Shown: positions 1 to 8,479 of the stretch, piece by piece
Position numbering within the stretch: the stretch's first letter is position 1
Layout: each line of letters opens with the position of its first letter
DNA from: Zipacnadum sp036504235
GTDB taxonomy: Bacteria; Armatimonadota; Zipacnadia; Zipacnadales; Zipacnadaceae
DNA: 64,000 nucleotides
NCBI GenBank assembly: GCA_036504235.1
Contig: DASXVN010000039.1
Location: forward strand, 94,665-158,664
Direction: 5' to 3'
Notes under the pieces: model-generated
Seen by the model: only the letters and a program-made list of their open reading frames with translations
Told to the model about the DNA's origin: nothing
Databases searched by the model: none
Made by a program: the position numbers and the translations under genes

Positions 1-1368
1 GCCCAGCACCGTGAAGGGGACATTGGCGAAGACGACCACGTCGAAGCGCGACAGCTCCGGCCAGGTGGCCGGGAAGTAGTTGAGGTCCTCGCCCTTCCAG
101 TAGTACTCCGAATAGTACGAGGTCGCCGCCTCTCGCAGTTGCGCGCCCAGAAGCTGCTCCGCCTCGTCCACTCCCCAGTAGCGCGCGTGCAGGCCGCGCA
201 GCACCAGTACGCCGATCCCGGGGCGCGCGCGCTTGGTCGCCACCCAGCGGGCCTTGTCGTACACGTCCAGCAGTTGCAGCGCTCGCGCCTCGGCGCTCAC
301 CGGTTTCTGCGGCCAGGGATCGCCCCCGGGCAGCGCAGCCAGAAGCTGCTTGAGTTCCGGCGCCGCCGCGGCGGCTTCCCCGGTCAGACCGTCCGGCTTG
401 ATCTGGGGCAAGTTCGCCTGCGCCTGGCGGAGGCGTGTCGGCACGAACACCAGCCCCTGCAGCGTCTGGCGGATCTGGTCCCGCTCCTGGACGAAGCGCG
501 CCTGCGCCTCTTTGTTGCCGAGACCGAAGTAGTCCAGGAAGGCCAGGCGGAAGTGCCGCTGCGTCGGCGCGTAGGTGATCTCGATGGGCACCTGATAGTC
601 GCCCACCGTCGTGCTGACCTGCTGGGCCTCGCCCGCCGGCAGGACCAGCGCGGAGGGACCATACGTGGCCTCCCGGCGTTCCGGGATGTCCTTGTCGAAG
701 ATCGCGTCCTGGTAGAAGTACCACCAGTCGGCGTTCGGATCAGTAACGTACGGCGCGGCTTGCGGCTCGCAAGTTCCGTCGGCATCCAGGACCTGCCGGT
801 GCCGCTTGCCCTCGGCGGTGGCGTGGTAGCTGGAGGGATAGTTCTGCAGCCGCAGGACCAGGCTCTTGACCTCCACCGTCGGCTCAATGGCGAAATCGGC
901 GAACAGCACCTCGCTGCCGGGGATGACCATAAAGCGGCAGCGGAACTTGCCGAACTTGTTGTCCAGCGTGAAGTCGACCACGCCCCGCTCGCCCGACTCG
1001 AGGATGGTGAAAGTGGACTTATCGACCTTCACCGACTGGCCATTCACCAGCAGGTCGAACATGTCGCTATGGTACCAGTTGCCCTCGCTAGGCGCGAACC
1101 AGCCGACGCTGGAGCCGGAGGCCTGAGTCTGCTTGGAGACCGTCTCGTACTTCTGCAGGCCAAAGAGGCGCACGCCATTGTCCAGAAACATCTGCTGGAG
1201 GTAAGAGGTCTGCTTGGCGTCCTCCGATTGCTTAGCGAGGGGCACCTCGGAAACCCGCACCGGAGGAGGCGCGACCGCCGGAGGCGGGACTTGCGCAAAC
1301 CCCGAATGAATCGTGCCCAACAAGGCCAGCCCCAGCGCTGCCGCCAGCGTCAATAATCGCCTGGTCAT
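1..1368 (-). CDS. secreted protein of unknown function, C-terminus cut by window edge
   Basis: An open frame of 456 codons runs leftwards off the window. ATG at 1368 is chosen because AGGAG lies 7 nt upstream and a clear signal peptide follows (MTRRLLTLAAALGLALLGTI, cleavage likely after HSGFAQ near residue 26), so the product is exported. Residues about 45-200 look beta-rich (NGVRLFGLQ, DMFDLLVNGQSVKV). The last visible residues (RFDVVVFANVPF) resemble the first strand and turn of a GATase1/ThuA-like fold, as in the gene starting at 5651. It lies 18 bp downstream of the LamG/TIM-barrel gene, so it is probably the last visible gene of a three-gene operon. I recognise no catalytic motif. Function is unknown; a role in carbohydrate metabolism is inferred only from its neighbours. 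Confidence 0.75.
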   Translation of the reverse strand, partial: MTRRLLTLAAALGLALLGTIHSGFAQVPPPAVAPPPVRVSEVPLAKQSEDAKQTSYLQQMFLDNGVRLFGLQKYETVSKQTQASGSSVGWFAPSEGNWYHSDMFDLLVNGQSVKVDKSTFTILESGERGVVDFTLDNKFGKFRCRFMVIPGSEVLFADFAIEPTVEVKSLVLRLQNYPSSYHATAEGKRHRQVLDADGTCEPQAAPYVTDPNADWWYFYQDAIFDKDIPERREATYGPSALVLPAGEAQQVSTTVGDYQVPIEITYAPTQRHFRLAFLDYFGLGNKEAQARFVQERDQIRQTLQGLVFVPTRLRQAQANLPQIKPDGLTGEAAAAAPELKQLLAALPGGDPWPQKPVSAEARALQLLDVYDKARWVATKRARPGIGVLVLRGLHARYWGVDEAEQLLGAQLREAATSYYSEYYWKGEDLNYFPATWPELSRFDVVVFANVPFTVLG

Positions 1369-1386
1369 GAGTAGTCTCCTTTGCAG

Positions 1387-3888
1387 CTAGAACTGCAGCA
1401 CAAGCGTATCCCAGTAGAGCAACTCCGGGACGGTGACCGTCAGGTTGCCGCCCTGAGGCGTTGCGGGCAGTGGCGTCCGCAGCGGGAGGCGATCCGGCGA
1501 GAGCAGGTAGACCGCTTTCGGCGCTTGGCCGCCGGGGAGGGCGAAGCTCACCTGCACGTCCTTGAGGAGGGTCGGCGGCGTGGTGCTGCCGATTTCCACG
1601 AACTCGGACGCAGGCGAGTTGAGCAGGTGCACGATGATCTGCTTGCCCTCCGGCGCGGGGCGCTCGAAGACGTACTTCTGCCACCAGACCTGCGGGGAGC
1701 TGACCTTGGTCGCCGCCGCCCACTCCGGCGAGCGGGCGACCGACGCGTCGTAGAGTAAGTCGGCGTAGCGCGCCGCGAAGTGCAAGTAGGGCGCGTTGGT
1801 CTCGATCCCCGGCGCGTTGAACAGGCGCGCCCGCGCTGCGAAGATCGCGCTCAGCAGGTGCTTGCCGTAGACCTCCCCGGCCAGCCACCAGGGGAAGGCG
1901 CCGACCTGGAGGAAGCCGCCGTTCTGGCGCGGGCACTCCACCTCGTCGGCGATCATGTCCGCGGCGTCCTGCCAGCGGTGCCAGGGGCTGCCGGGGTCGT
2001 GGATGCTGTTGACCGACTCCCAGAGGATGGTGCCGCCGTCGCGGCAGCACTCGGCGTAGTCGGTGGGCCGAATCCGCCCGTGCTTCTGGTACTCCAGGCC
2101 CCAGTTGTAGCCGAAAACCGCGTCCGGGTTGACCTTGAGCACCAGGCTCTTGACCAGCCGCGTATTCTCAACGCTGAGGCGGTCGCGTTCGGTGGTATTG
2201 GGCACCAGCGGCTTGCCCTGGAGGTCGAACAGCTCCGGTACGCCCATGGTGATGGGGTCACCAGGGCCGCCGACTTGTGGGTGGCCGTCCCAGCGCAGAC
2301 CGTCAAAGTTGAAGTGCTGGACGCCGGCCGCTACGGACTCGGCATGGTACTTGATGGCGTCGCGGTTGGCTAGATTGACGGTGCTGATCTGCAGCCCCGC
2401 GCCCTCGTTGGGGAAGCGATTGATGGCGGCCATCAGGTCCTTGTCGTCGAGGCTGCCGGGATACTCGTTGTAGAACCGCGTCATCAGCTCGTCGAGTTCA
2501 GTTTCCACGCCGCCGGTGATCCGACCCTTGCGGTCGTAGGCCATCCACTCGGGATGCTCCAGCGCCAGCTTGGTGCCGTAGTAGCCGCTCACGTAGGACA
2601 GCGAGTACGGTACCACGCCCAGGCCCAGCTCGTGGCAACTGGTCATCAGGGCCTCAGTCGTCGCGTTGTCGAGGCGGTAGGCGGTGGCGCCGCTCCCCAC
2701 GAACCACTTGTCAGTATCCGGCACGCATTTCCCGAAGGTGTCGGCGTTGAAGGCCCAGTACTCCGACAGGGGGATATAGTGGCTGCGCATCATGACGGCA
2801 TGCCGGCGCGCGGAGATTACGCTGTCCTGGTCCCAGGTGTAGGAGGCGTAGCCCGCGTACTGGCCGAGTTGGTAGGGATTCTTGCCGACCAGGAAACTCT
2901 CGCTTTTGCGGTCGAGCAATTGCCCCTGCGCGTCGCGCAGCTCGGCGACCAGGTCAAAGCCGTAGAGATTCGCGCCGGGGTCCCAGTCGAAGGAGAGCTC
3001 CTTGACCTCGCCGGGAGCCAGGGTCAACGGAGCCTCCTGCAGCGGAAGCTCCCGGCCCAGGCCGGCCTCCACAAAGGCCTTGAGCGTGACGGTCTGCGGG
3101 GTGGCGGAAACCGAGGCGACGCCCACTTGGAGCTTGACCTTCTGGCCAGGGCGGGTGAACAGCTTGGCCGGCCAGACCTCGGAGATGACCACCTGGCGCC
3201 CGCTGACCGCTTCGGGGGCGGTGGCGTGGGCGGCGATCTCCTCCGGGGTCAGGGCGCGCTTGTACATGCGGATCTCGTCCAGGGCGGCGCCTTGGCCGAT
3301 GATCAGCGGCTTCTTGCTGACGCCCAGCTTGCCGGCCTCGTCCCAAGACTGCTTGAGTTCGCCGTTGACATAGACCTTGAGCGCCTTCTCGGTCAGCTTT
3401 TCGTCGTAGGTCCAGACCACATGCTGCCAAGTGTCGGGCTGCATGACCTGACCCGTGACGTGGTCGTAGGCCTTGAAGCCGGCCAGGCGGAGATTCATCC
3501 CGGCCGGCGGGTCGAAGTACAGGTCGAAGGAGTCAGCGATAGACCCCCAGTCGAACATGGGAAAGTTGGTCTTCTGGACTCCGCACAAAACCCAGAACTC
3601 GATACTGAAGGAGCCGCCGGGGCCTAAGCCGGTGCCCGGACCCACCTCCACGGTGTCGCCCCGCTCAAACTGCAGGGCGCGGCCCACGCGGCCGGGGACC
3701 TGGGTCGGGTTGCCATAGCGGTAGCCGGAGCGCTCCTGCCCGGAGGCGTCGAAAACCCGGAGGCCGCTGACCTCATCCCCGCTCCAGTACCCGGTCAGGG
3801 CCGGATCCACCGGGGGGGCCGCCGCGACCAGACCGGCGCCGACGAGCATCGCCAAACCGCATACCAGACCGATTAGCCGGTAACGCAT
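1387..3888 (-). CDS. secreted LamG-domain protein with glycosidase-like TIM barrel
   Basis: 833 residues. The ATG at 3888 is preferred over an in-frame TTG at 3894: GGAGG sits 8 nt before the ATG, and the ATG overlaps the upstream stop codon as TAATG, which suggests translational coupling. A signal peptide (about residues 1-24) is followed by a LamG/concanavalin-like domain (about 35-225; FSIEFWVL, WQHVVWTYDE, LDEIRMYKRALTPEEI). Next come a short beta-sandwich (about 235-335) and a large TIM-barrel-like region (about 345-720) containing HFNFDGLRWDGHP and VFGYNWGLEYQ, which resemble glycoside hydrolase barrel strands. A beta-sandwich tail closes the protein. It is probably a secreted glycosidase; I cannot assign a GH family or name the catalytic acids with confidence. 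A non-catalytic sugar-binding protein remains possible. Confidence 0.8.
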   Translation of the reverse strand: MRYRLIGLVCGLAMLVGAGLVAAAPPVDPALTGYWSGDEVSGLRVFDASGQERSGYRYGNPTQVPGRVGRALQFERGDTVEVGPGTGLGPGGSFSIEFWVLCGVQKTNFPMFDWGSIADSFDLYFDPPAGMNLRLAGFKAYDHVTGQVMQPDTWQHVVWTYDEKLTEKALKVYVNGELKQSWDEAGKLGVSKKPLIIGQGAALDEIRMYKRALTPEEIAAHATAPEAVSGRQVVISEVWPAKLFTRPGQKVKLQVGVASVSATPQTVTLKAFVEAGLGRELPLQEAPLTLAPGEVKELSFDWDPGANLYGFDLVAELRDAQGQLLDRKSESFLVGKNPYQLGQYAGYASYTWDQDSVISARRHAVMMRSHYIPLSEYWAFNADTFGKCVPDTDKWFVGSGATAYRLDNATTEALMTSCHELGLGVVPYSLSYVSGYYGTKLALEHPEWMAYDRKGRITGGVETELDELMTRFYNEYPGSLDDKDLMAAINRFPNEGAGLQISTVNLANRDAIKYHAESVAAGVQHFNFDGLRWDGHPQVGGPGDPITMGVPELFDLQGKPLVPNTTERDRLSVENTRLVKSLVLKVNPDAVFGYNWGLEYQKHGRIRPTDYAECCRDGGTILWESVNSIHDPGSPWHRWQDAADMIADEVECPRQNGGFLQVGAFPWWLAGEVYGKHLLSAIFAARARLFNAPGIETNAPYLHFAARYADLLYDASVARSPEWAAATKVSSPQVWWQKYVFERPAPEGKQIIVHLLNSPASEFVEIGSTTPPTLLKDVQVSFALPGGQAPKAVYLLSPDRLPLRTPLPATPQGGNLTVTVPELLYWDTLVLQF

Positions 3889-5651
3889 TACCAATTCCTC
3901 CCTCGGCGGAGATAGTCAATCACCGCATACATGACCTTGGGCCAGTCGCGCCACTCCCAGAAAGGCTGCTTGCCCGCCGCGGGCTTGCCCAGGATCGTGC
4001 CGGTGCAGGCGGCCACCCGGCCCTGTCCGAAGCTGCCCACCACCAGGAACGGTTGGTCGCCGACTTTGAGCACCGGCTTGGCCCCGGGGCGCAACTCGAC
4101 GCGGTGCAGCCACAGGCACTGCGGCGCGGGGGTCCAGGCGAGGTTGCTGGGCAGAGCCACGCCCTTGGCGGGCTGCAGCGCCGAGGCGGCGCCGGTGGCG
4201 GCGAGGTCCCAGGTGTCGGTGACCTTCACCGGGAGCACGTCCTCCAGGAAGCTGCGGGCGATGCCGCCCCGGCCATAGCCGTAATAGCCGCCGGTGATCA
4301 GCAGGCCGCCGCCGGCCTCCACGAACTGGCGCAGCGCCTGCCGCCCCATGAAGCCCAGCGCGTCGGCGGGCACGTCGGCCAGGATGACCACGCTGTAGGG
4401 AGCCAAATCGGCCACCCGCTGCGGGAAGTCGGGCTTGAGTCGCGGCTGCCCGCCCGCTCCGGTGTAAAAGTAGCGCACGTCTACCGGCTGGCCCCCGGCG
4501 ATCCGGAGGGCCGACTCCAGGTGCCAATAGGGCTCGCCGAGGCCGTGGCAGACCAGGGCGCCAGTGCCGATCTTGACGCCGGTTGCGCTCTGGGGCAGGC
4601 CGTAGAGGCTAACCCAGTCCAGATCGGTGAGCAGTTTCTCCTCCTGCACCTTCACACCGTCCAGCGTCGTGTCGGTGATTCCGCTCCAGGTCACCAGATA
4701 CTGCAGGCCGCCGAGTGGCGAGCGGATGAACTCCACCGGGAACTCCTGGTACTCGTTGGGCCGGGCGAAGTCCGTTGCCAAGATCGTGCGGGCGGCGGTC
4801 TGGCTGACGTCCACCAGGTTGTCGCCGGTGATGTTGAAGACGACCACCGGCTTGGCGATAGTGTTATCGGCGATCTTCAAGCGCAGGACAGCGCGGTACA
4901 GGCCCGGCTCCTGGTCCGAGATGAGCGGACCGCTGATCTTGCCACCTGGCTGGTGCTTGCCGACGCGCAGGTCCCAGGCGCGGCCGGTGGTGCTCTGGGG
5001 GTCGGTGATCTGGTCGCCACCCACGCCGAAGGTGGCGGAAGCGTAGAAACGGCTGTTCGCCCCCGGTTCCGGCGGCTGATAGTCGGTGAGGCGCAGGCCG
5101 TCAAACTGCAGCGTGGCCGGGTTCTTCTCCGAGGTAACGACGTGAATCGTCAGCACCACGGACGCGGCCTCGGCGGGCGCGCGGACCACGAAGTGCCCGA
5201 CTTGCCACTTGCCCGCAGCATAGGAGCCGGCGACCGGGACCATGTATTCCTGCGCCCCGGGCAAGCCGGCGCCGTCGGCTTTGCGGAAGTTCCAGTAGAT
5301 CTGCGCATCGGCGCCCTTGGGCCAGACGGCGGGGCCCTGAGCCCAGAAGACCAGCAGGTAGGTCTTGCCCCCAGTCACCGGGGCCACCGGGGAGGTCGCC
5401 CAGACGTTACCGTTGTCCGCGCCCAGCGACTGCGCGGTCAGTTGCAGCGAGTTGTTGCCGGCCATGCCGGGGGCGACACCCATCTGGCCGTCGCCGCTCT
5501 TGGTCCAGCCGGTGGGCAGGCCGCCCGCCACCTGCTCGAAGTCACCGTTGGGTAGCAAGTTGACGGGCTGCTCCTGCGCGCCGGCCGGCCCGACCCAGCA
5601 AATCACCACCAGCCAGGTACACAGCAACCGAAGAGGCAAACCGGTCTTCAT
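3888..5651 (-). CDS. secreted protein with carbohydrate-binding-like and GATase1-like (ThuA/DUF4350-like) domains
   Basis: 587 residues, first visible gene of the minus operon 5651-1. A signal peptide ends near residue 26 (VICWVGPAGAQ). Residues about 30-190 form a jelly-roll-like module (NLLPNGDFEQ, GGKTYLLVFWAQG, TLQFDGLRLTDY) typical of carbohydrate-binding domains, and a second beta-rich module spans about 200-330. The C-terminal third (about 375-587) looks like a class I glutamine-amidotransferase-type Rossmann fold: DLAPYSVVILADVP, then LRQFVEAGGGLLITGG, then a terminal region like beta-galactosidase trimerisation or ThuA-like domains (FLVVGSFGQGRVAACTGT). The nucleophilic elbow Cys of true amidotransferases is not evident, so a binding or structural role is more likely. 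The stop codon overlaps the next start. Confidence 0.75.
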   Translation of the reverse strand: MKTGLPLRLLCTWLVVICWVGPAGAQEQPVNLLPNGDFEQVAGGLPTGWTKSGDGQMGVAPGMAGNNSLQLTAQSLGADNGNVWATSPVAPVTGGKTYLLVFWAQGPAVWPKGADAQIYWNFRKADGAGLPGAQEYMVPVAGSYAAGKWQVGHFVVRAPAEAASVVLTIHVVTSEKNPATLQFDGLRLTDYQPPEPGANSRFYASATFGVGGDQITDPQSTTGRAWDLRVGKHQPGGKISGPLISDQEPGLYRAVLRLKIADNTIAKPVVVFNITGDNLVDVSQTAARTILATDFARPNEYQEFPVEFIRSPLGGLQYLVTWSGITDTTLDGVKVQEEKLLTDLDWVSLYGLPQSATGVKIGTGALVCHGLGEPYWHLESALRIAGGQPVDVRYFYTGAGGQPRLKPDFPQRVADLAPYSVVILADVPADALGFMGRQALRQFVEAGGGLLITGGYYGYGRGGIARSFLEDVLPVKVTDTWDLAATGAASALQPAKGVALPSNLAWTPAPQCLWLHRVELRPGAKPVLKVGDQPFLVVGSFGQGRVAACTGTILGKPAAGKQPFWEWRDWPKVMYAVIDYLRRGRNW

Positions 5652-5810
5652 GACGTGACCCTCCCGACCTACGAACGGCAGACTATGCTACCTCGCGTTT
5701 GCGCCTTGTGACTTTCACCGCGCGGGCTGAGGCCTCCTTCCCCGCCCTCGAACGTTTAGGCTCCGCCCAGCGTCCTTGGGGAGTAAATCCCCGCTCAGGA
5801 GGCGGTCCCG

Positions 5811-6722
5811 ATGGCTAGTGATACCCGCTGCGTGGCGAAGGTCTGGAAGTCCCGGCCTACTCTGGAGGGCGCGGGCGTACATCTCAAGCGCGCTTTCGGC
5901 TACTCCGAGGTCCCGCAACTGGACCCCTTCCTGCTGCTGGATGACTTTCACAGTGACGACCCACGCCACTATCTGGCCGGCTTCCCCTGGCATCCACACC
6001 GGGGCATCGAGACGATCACCTACATGCGCGAGGGCCGGGTGGAGCACGGGGACAGCATGGGCAACTCCGGCGTGATCACCCCCGGCGACGTGCAGTGGAT
6101 GACCGCGGGCCGCGGGATCGTCCACCAGGAGATGCCGAAGGGCGACGAGAGCAACCGGATGTGGGGGATGCAACTGTGGGCGAATCTCCCCGCCGCGCAA
6201 AAAATGATGCCGCCGCGCTACCGCGGGATCACTCACGAGGAGATTCCCGAAGCGGTCCTCGACTCCGGGGCCCGCGTCAAGGTGATCTGCGGCACGGTGG
6301 GCGGCGTGAGCGGGCCGGTCACGGATGTCGTGACCGACCCGGAGTACCTGGACGTGACGCTGCCGCCGGGGACGAGTTTCCGCCACACCGTCCCGGAGGG
6401 CCACACGGTGCTGGCCTACGTGCTGGAGGGCGCGGCGCATTTCGACCGGCACCGCGAACCCTTCGCGCACGAGGTGGTGCCGGAGGCGTACTTCGAGCCG
6501 CATCCTGAGGGCGCGTTCGGGGTCGAGAACCTGATTCTCTACCAGCGCTCCGGCGGCGACGTGGTCATCACCACCGAGGACACCGCAGCGCAGTTCCTGC
6601 TGATCTCCGGCCGCCCACTAGGCGAGCCGGTGGCTTGGTACGGCCCCATCGTGATGAACACGCAGGAGGAGTTGCGGGTCGCCTTTGAGGAGTACGAGAA
6701 GGGGACTTTCCTAAAGACGTAG
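5811..6722 (+). CDS. pirin family protein (cupin, possible quercetinase)
   Basis: 303 residues with the full pirin fold: N-terminal cupin with FPWHPHRGIETITY and MTAGRGIVHQEMP, then a second cupin-like half. H61, H63, H105 and E107 match the four metal ligands known for pirins, so a metal-dependent dioxygenase (quercetinase-like) or redox-sensing role is possible. The start has AGGAGG 8 nt upstream. It is monocistronic: divergent from the secreted operon on its left and convergent with the MATE gene on its right. The protein has no signal peptide and should be cytoplasmic. Family identity is firm, but the substrate of bacterial pirins usually cannot be told from sequence. Confidence 0.92.
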   Translation: MASDTRCVAKVWKSRPTLEGAGVHLKRAFGYSEVPQLDPFLLLDDFHSDDPRHYLAGFPWHPHRGIETITYMREGRVEHGDSMGNSGVITPGDVQWMTAGRGIVHQEMPKGDESNRMWGMQLWANLPAAQKMMPPRYRGITHEEIPEAVLDSGARVKVICGTVGGVSGPVTDVVTDPEYLDVTLPPGTSFRHTVPEGHTVLAYVLEGAAHFDRHREPFAHEVVPEAYFEPHPEGAFGVENLILYQRSGGDVVITTEDTAAQFLLISGRPLGEPVAWYGPIVMNTQEELRVAFEEYEKGTFLKT

Positions 6723-6778
6723 GGGGCTCGCCGACACACACGCCCGTTCGATAGCTGCCGTGTGTAGGGCACGGGAGG

Positions 6779-6814
6779 CCTCACCCCCGGCCCCTCTCCT
6801 GGCAGGAGAGGGGG
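6779..6814. repeat. dispersed GC-rich palindromic repeat, copy 1
   Basis: CCTCACCCCCGG leads into a hairpin with a 10-bp stem (CCCCTCTCCT / AGGAGAGGGG) and a 3-nt loop. The reverse complement matches the element at 23335-23379, which lies in the opposite orientation. Both copies sit between convergent genes, so they may act as bidirectional terminators or be REP-like sequences. Confidence 0.75.
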
Positions 6815-6856
6815 TAACGGCAACGGCAGACGGCGGGGCAACTTAACCGGGTGATT

Positions 6857-6878
6857 CCCTCTCCCTTTAGGGAGGGGG
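6857..6878. terminator. hairpin at end of convergent pirin/MATE genes
   Basis: CCCTCTCCC and GGGAGGGGG flank the loop TTTA (9 pairs including one G-U). It lies 24 bp downstream of the MATE stop codon and resembles a shortened version of the neighbouring repeat. There is no U-tract, so its terminator role is inferred from position and stem. Confidence 0.4.
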
Positions 6879-6901
6879 TTAGGGGGTAGGGACGTTCTCC
6901 C

Positions 6902-8308
6902 CTACTCCTCGACCGCCAACTCGCCCTCCCCCGCTACCAAAGCTGCCTCCGCCTCGGAGGCGCGCGTCGGCGGGAAGCGGCGGACTATGTAGCCGAGGAA
7001 CCCGGCGCTCACCACAAAGGCCAGAGCATCGGCTACCGGCCCCGCGGCGAAGGCGCCGCCCACCCCGTAGCGTGCCGAGAGCAGATAGATCCCCGGCAGG
7101 AGGAAGATAAGTTGGCGGGTGAGAGACAGCAGCAGCGCCGAGGGCCCGTGCCCCATGCCTTGCAGCGCCGAGATGAACATCGCCTGCGGTCCCAGGAGGA
7201 ACAGCGTCAGCACCGTTAGGCGCAGGGCGAGTACGGTGAGCCGCTCCAACTCCGGGTCCCGGGTGAAGATGTGCGTCATGGCCCGCGCCCCTAGCCACAG
7301 CGCCGCCTCCAGCACCAGGCCCAGGGCGGCCGTGCCCAGGGCGGCGATCTTCACCGCCTGCCACATCCGGTGGTACTGCCGCGCCCCGTAGTTGAAGCCC
7401 ACGATGGGCAGCAGCCCCTGTGAGGTGCCGAAAATAGGCATCGCCACCAGAAAGAGCAGCCGCGAATTGATGCCGTAAGCGGCGAGGGCGGCGGTGCCAT
7501 ATCCGCCCAGGACGCCGTTGTACAGCGACACGACGATGCTGCCGGTCACCTGCATGGCAAAAGCCGGCGCCCCCACCTGGAAGATATCCCGCATGACGCC
7601 GAAATGAGGACGCAGGTGGCGCAGGTGCACGGTGTAGCCGCCCCGAGGACTCCACAGGTAGACGAGCGCGATCAGGGCGGCGAGGAACTGCGAGAGCGCT
7701 GTGGCCAGCCCTAACCCGGTCACGCCCAAGCGCGGGGCGCCCCACAGGCCGAGGATGAACAGCGGCGCGAAGATCGCGTTGAGTACCGCGGAGGTGCTCA
7801 TGGTAATGGTCGGAAACAGGGTGTTGCCGGTGCCCCGGTACAGGCCGCTGCTGGCCATGAGGAAGATCACCCAGGGAACGCCCAGGGCCACCGCGTGCAG
7901 GTAGTCGCGCGCCAGACCCTCCACCGCGGGTGTCGCACCGAAAAGCTTCACAATGGGCAGCGAGAACAGCAGGGCCAACACCAGGAGCACCGGTCCGGCG
8001 ACCCCGGCGATCAGCAGGGTCTGGCCGGCGGCGCGATTGGCCTGCTCTCCCCGGCCTTCCCCAAAGCGCCGCGAGACCAGTGAAGAAACGCCCACGCCGG
8101 TTCCGACGCCGATAGCGCCCACTATCATCTGCCAGGGAAACACGACGGTCAGCGCGGCCACCGCGTCCTCCCCGAGCCGGGCTGCCCAGTAGGTGTCGAT
8201 AAGGTTGTACAGCGCCATCACGACTAGCCCGGCGATGGCGGGTACGCTCATTTTAACAAGAAGCGGACCTAGGGGCGCGACGCCCAGGTCCGCGGTACGT
8301 TTTTGCAT
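6902..8308 (-). CDS. MATE family multidrug/Na+-type efflux transporter
   Basis: 468 residues with about twelve membrane segments arranged as two MatE repeats. The N-terminal part contains the typical start of these proteins (PLLVKMSVPAIAGLVVMALYN, then IDTYWAARLGEDAVAAL), and the second half contains GTSQGLLPIVGFNYGA, which is characteristic of bacterial MATE proteins. Length is normal for the family. It likely extrudes cationic compounds or metabolites in exchange for Na+ or H+ across the inner membrane. The upstream region has a good promoter (8367-8395) arranged back to back with that of the DUF4838 gene at 8480. The substrate cannot be inferred. Confidence 0.93.
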   Translation of the reverse strand: MQKRTADLGVAPLGPLLVKMSVPAIAGLVVMALYNLIDTYWAARLGEDAVAALTVVFPWQMIVGAIGVGTGVGVSSLVSRRFGEGRGEQANRAAGQTLLIAGVAGPVLLVLALLFSLPIVKLFGATPAVEGLARDYLHAVALGVPWVIFLMASSGLYRGTGNTLFPTITMSTSAVLNAIFAPLFILGLWGAPRLGVTGLGLATALSQFLAALIALVYLWSPRGGYTVHLRHLRPHFGVMRDIFQVGAPAFAMQVTGSIVVSLYNGVLGGYGTAALAAYGINSRLLFLVAMPIFGTSQGLLPIVGFNYGARQYHRMWQAVKIAALGTAALGLVLEAALWLGARAMTHIFTRDPELERLTVLALRLTVLTLFLLGPQAMFISALQGMGHGPSALLLSLTRQLIFLLPGIYLLSARYGVGGAFAAGPVADALAFVVSAGFLGYIVRRFPPTRASEAEAALVAGEGELAVEE

Positions 8309-8366
8309 GACTCTTTGACCCCAATTCAGGAAGGTGCCGCGTCGGCAACCTCCGACCGGCTAGTAG

Positions 8367-8395
8367 AGTCTACGCAGGTGCGCCCGCCGCGTCAA
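8367..8395 (-). promoter_or_regulatory. sigma70-type promoter of the MATE gene
   Basis: On the minus strand TTGACG (8390-8395) is followed after 17 nt by TAGACT (8367-8372). The gene starts at 8308. The -35 box lies only 8 bp from that of the divergent promoter. Confidence 0.6.
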
Positions 8396-8403
8396 ATCGG
8401 CGC

Positions 8404-8432
8404 TTGACGCCCCGCCGACCCGGCATTACAAT
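8404..8432 (+). promoter_or_regulatory. sigma70-type promoter of the DUF4838/GH95-like operon
   Basis: TTGACG (8404-8409), 17-nt spacer, TACAAT (8427-8432). Transcription would begin near 8439, giving a leader of about 40 nt before ATG 8480. With the opposing -35 box it forms a palindrome-like arrangement (CGTCAA-N8-TTGACG), so a shared regulator or mutual interference is possible. Confidence 0.7.
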
Positions 8433-8479
8433 CCGCTGGTCTCACCAGCGTCCCCATTCTCTCCCCGCGAGGTTATCTC

